Positions 5,287-6,716 of a stretch of DNA of 6,716 nucleotides are shown here, one piece after another. How positions within the stretch are numbered: position 1 is the first letter of the stretch; every line of letters starts with the position of its first letter. The notes under the pieces were generated by a model. It was not told the origin of the DNA and searched no databases. It saw only the letters and a program-made list of their open reading frames with translations. The stretch is from DAOPKN01 sp035391225. GTDB taxonomy: Bacteria; Thermotogota; Thermotogae; MWEM01. The stretch is from the NCBI GenBank assembly GCA_035391225.1, contig DAOPKN010000096.1:1-6716 (forward strand), written 5' to 3'. The position numbers were made by a program, and so were the translations under genes.

Positions 5287-6716
5287 TTGAGCGATGGGCA
5301 AGGACCCTTCCCATCCGAACAACGGGATTCTTTTGAATTGACCATTTCCGATATTTTCGCCATTTTCCGAAGACGCTTTTGGTGGGGGTTCGTGACGGCT
5401 TTTTGCGTGGTGTTGGCAACCGGGATATACCTTCTGGTAACGACACCGGTCTACGAGAGTTCCGTCACGATCCGAATCGACGCCTCCACGGGTTCCGGCT
5501 TGGAAAACCTGCTGACGTCAGTCCCCTTCTCCCTGGGCGGGGGAGGATCGAACGATGTGACCACGGAGATTGAGATGATCTTGAGCCGGACGAACCTGGA
5601 AAAAGTGGTGGAACGGCTAAACCTGGTGAGCATTCTCATTCCCGCCGACAGTGAAGAACGAAAGAAGCGCACCCCCGAGCAGCTCAAGTACCTGGTGGTC
5701 AACCAGTTGTCCCAGAACTTGTTAACGGTTACCCCAGTCAAGAATACCAGTATCGTGCAAATTCTCGTTTCCTACGAAGACCCTATTCTCGCCACCCAAA
5801 TTGCCAATACCCTTGCCCAGGTTTACTCCGATCAACTGTACCAGGTTTCCAAGCAGGAATCCTTGGAAAAGCTAAGTTTCATCGAAGACCAACTTCCCCA
5901 GGCCAAAAAAGAGCTGGAAGACTCCCAAAATGCTCTTCGAGAATTCAAGGAAAAGAATAGCATTTTCTCCATTTCCGAGGAAGCCGGAGCCCTTTTGGAC
6001 GTGGTTTCCGATTTCGATAAGCAGATCAACCAGAAAAAGTTTGAAATCCAAACCACGCAAGCCGCGATTACCGTGTTGCGGGAAAAGCTCAAGGGTACGC
6101 AGGAAAAGCTGATCTCCTCGGAAACAATCACGGTAAACCCCCTGGTAAGCGAATTGCGAAGCACCATTTCCACGTACAATATCGAATTGGCAACCTTGCA
6201 ACGGATGTACCCTTCCACGGACCCCAGGGTGATTCAAAAGAAGAAACAAATCGAGGAAGCCCAGGTGGAACTTTCGCAGCAGGTCACCAACATCGTTTCC
6301 GCCCAGACCAAGGTGAGCAACCCCATTTACAGCACGTTGTTAGCAGACCTGGTGTCTAACGAAATCCAGTACCAACTGGGAGAAGCAACCCTCGAAGCGA
6401 TGGAAAAGACCCGATCGGAATACATGGTGCGGCTGTACCAGCTTCCCGCCATGGAGCAACAGCTCACCGAGTTGATGCGGGAAATGAAGTTCAACGAGGA
6501 AGTGTACCTCACGCTCCAGAAGAGCTATACCGAATCACGCATCGCCGAAGCCGCGATCATGAGCAAGACGTACATCGTGGACCCCGCGGTGGTTCCGCTC
6601 ACCCCGGCGAAGCCGAACAAGAAGCTGGGATTGGCGATTGGGATGGTGCTGGGGCTGTTTTTGGCCATGCTGGTGGCTTTTGTGGTGGAGTTTTTGGATA
6701 AGAAGATCAACACGGA
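5287..6716 (+). CDS. Wzz/Wzc-type polysaccharide co-polymerase (chain-length determinant), C-terminus beyond window
   Basis: The frame is open for 476 codons from TTG 5287 to the right edge. Proteins of this family sit in the inner membrane, control polymer length and couple polymerisation to the PES/SLBB exporter. The cytoplasmic start (1-32) ends in an Arg-rich, Trp-rich border (FRRRFWWGF). Transmembrane helix 1 (about 33-52) is followed by the Wzz signature TTPVYESSVTIRI. The periplasmic part includes LSRTNLEKVVERLNL, a long heptad-rich region (about 185-230: QLPQAKKELEDSQNALREF; more to about 380), and the membrane-proximal segment ending in the proline-rich VDPAVVPLTPAKPNKK (431-446). 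Transmembrane helix 2 is about 447-467, and the window ends nine residues later. The periplasmic length of about 390 residues matches the long Wzc/BY-kinase class rather than short Wzz. Whether a cytoplasmic tyrosine-kinase domain follows cannot be seen. It most likely shares the export gene's transcript. Confidence 0.9.
   Translation, partial: MSDGQGPFPSEQRDSFELTISDIFAIFRRRFWWGFVTAFCVVLATGIYLLVTTPVYESSVTIRIDASTGSGLENLLTSVPFSLGGGGSNDVTTEIEMILSRTNLEKVVERLNLVSILIPADSEERKKRTPEQLKYLVVNQLSQNLLTVTPVKNTSIVQILVSYEDPILATQIANTLAQVYSDQLYQVSKQESLEKLSFIEDQLPQAKKELEDSQNALREFKEKNSIFSISEEAGALLDVVSDFDKQINQKKFEIQTTQAAITVLREKLKGTQEKLISSETITVNPLVSELRSTISTYNIELATLQRMYPSTDPRVIQKKKQIEEAQVELSQQVTNIVSAQTKVSNPIYSTLLADLVSNEIQYQLGEATLEAMEKTRSEYMVRLYQLPAMEQQLTELMREMKFNEEVYLTLQKSYTESRIAEAAIMSKTYIVDPAVVPLTPAKPNKKLGLAIGMVLGLFLAMLVAFVVEFLDKKINT

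Noticed and set aside
1..6716. CRISPR array, tRNA or rRNA, insertion sequence, attachment site or riboswitch
   Set aside because: No direct-repeat array, cloverleaf, inverted terminal repeats with transposase, or long structured leader is visible. The longest non-coding stretch outside the gap is about 120 bp.

Overview
The window is part of a surface-polysaccharide (capsule or exopolysaccharide) locus of a bacterium with an outer membrane. It holds two lipid-linked sugar-1-phosphate transferases that would start the glycan, an unusually long polysaccharide-export protein with a PES domain and about ten SLBB-type units, and the start of a Wzz/Wzc-type chain-length (co-polymerase) protein. Initiating transferase, export channel and co-polymerase together are the classic parts of a Wzx/Wzy-type pathway. 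No flippase, polymerase or ordinary glycosyltransferase lies inside the window.

Layout: bases 1-1247 (minus strand) hold a nearly complete polyprenyl glycosylphosphotransferase whose C-terminus runs off the left edge. Bases 1248-1370 are its leader, a strong sigma70-like promoter, and the left flank of a 100-N scaffold gap (1371-1470). From 1471 to 2394 (plus strand) is a second, divergently oriented sugar-phosphate transferase that has lost its N-terminus to the gap. A short spacer with an extended -10 promoter leads to the 941-residue PES/SLBB protein (2447-5272). Fourteen bases later a TTG-started Wzz/Wzc-type gene (5287 to the right edge) begins.

How the genes would work together: a sugar-phosphate transferase puts the first sugar phosphate on undecaprenyl phosphate at the inner membrane. 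Repeat units are built and polymerised by genes outside the window. The Wzz/Wzc-type protein spans the inner membrane and projects a coiled coil into the periplasm. The PES/SLBB protein is secreted and would carry the polymer across the periplasm and outer membrane. Two initiating enzymes side by side suggest two glycans, two alternative first sugars, or a remodelled locus.

Organism: the base composition is moderately GC-rich, the promoters look sigma70-like with TGnTATAAT boxes, and the export protein implies a diderm envelope. Long non-lipoprotein SLBB exporters make me think of deep-branching diderms (Thermotogota, Atribacterota or Synergistota type), but this is a guess that the window cannot settle. 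The 100-N run marks a draft or metagenome scaffold, so the adjacency of the left (1-1370) and right (1471-6716) parts depends on the scaffolding being correct.
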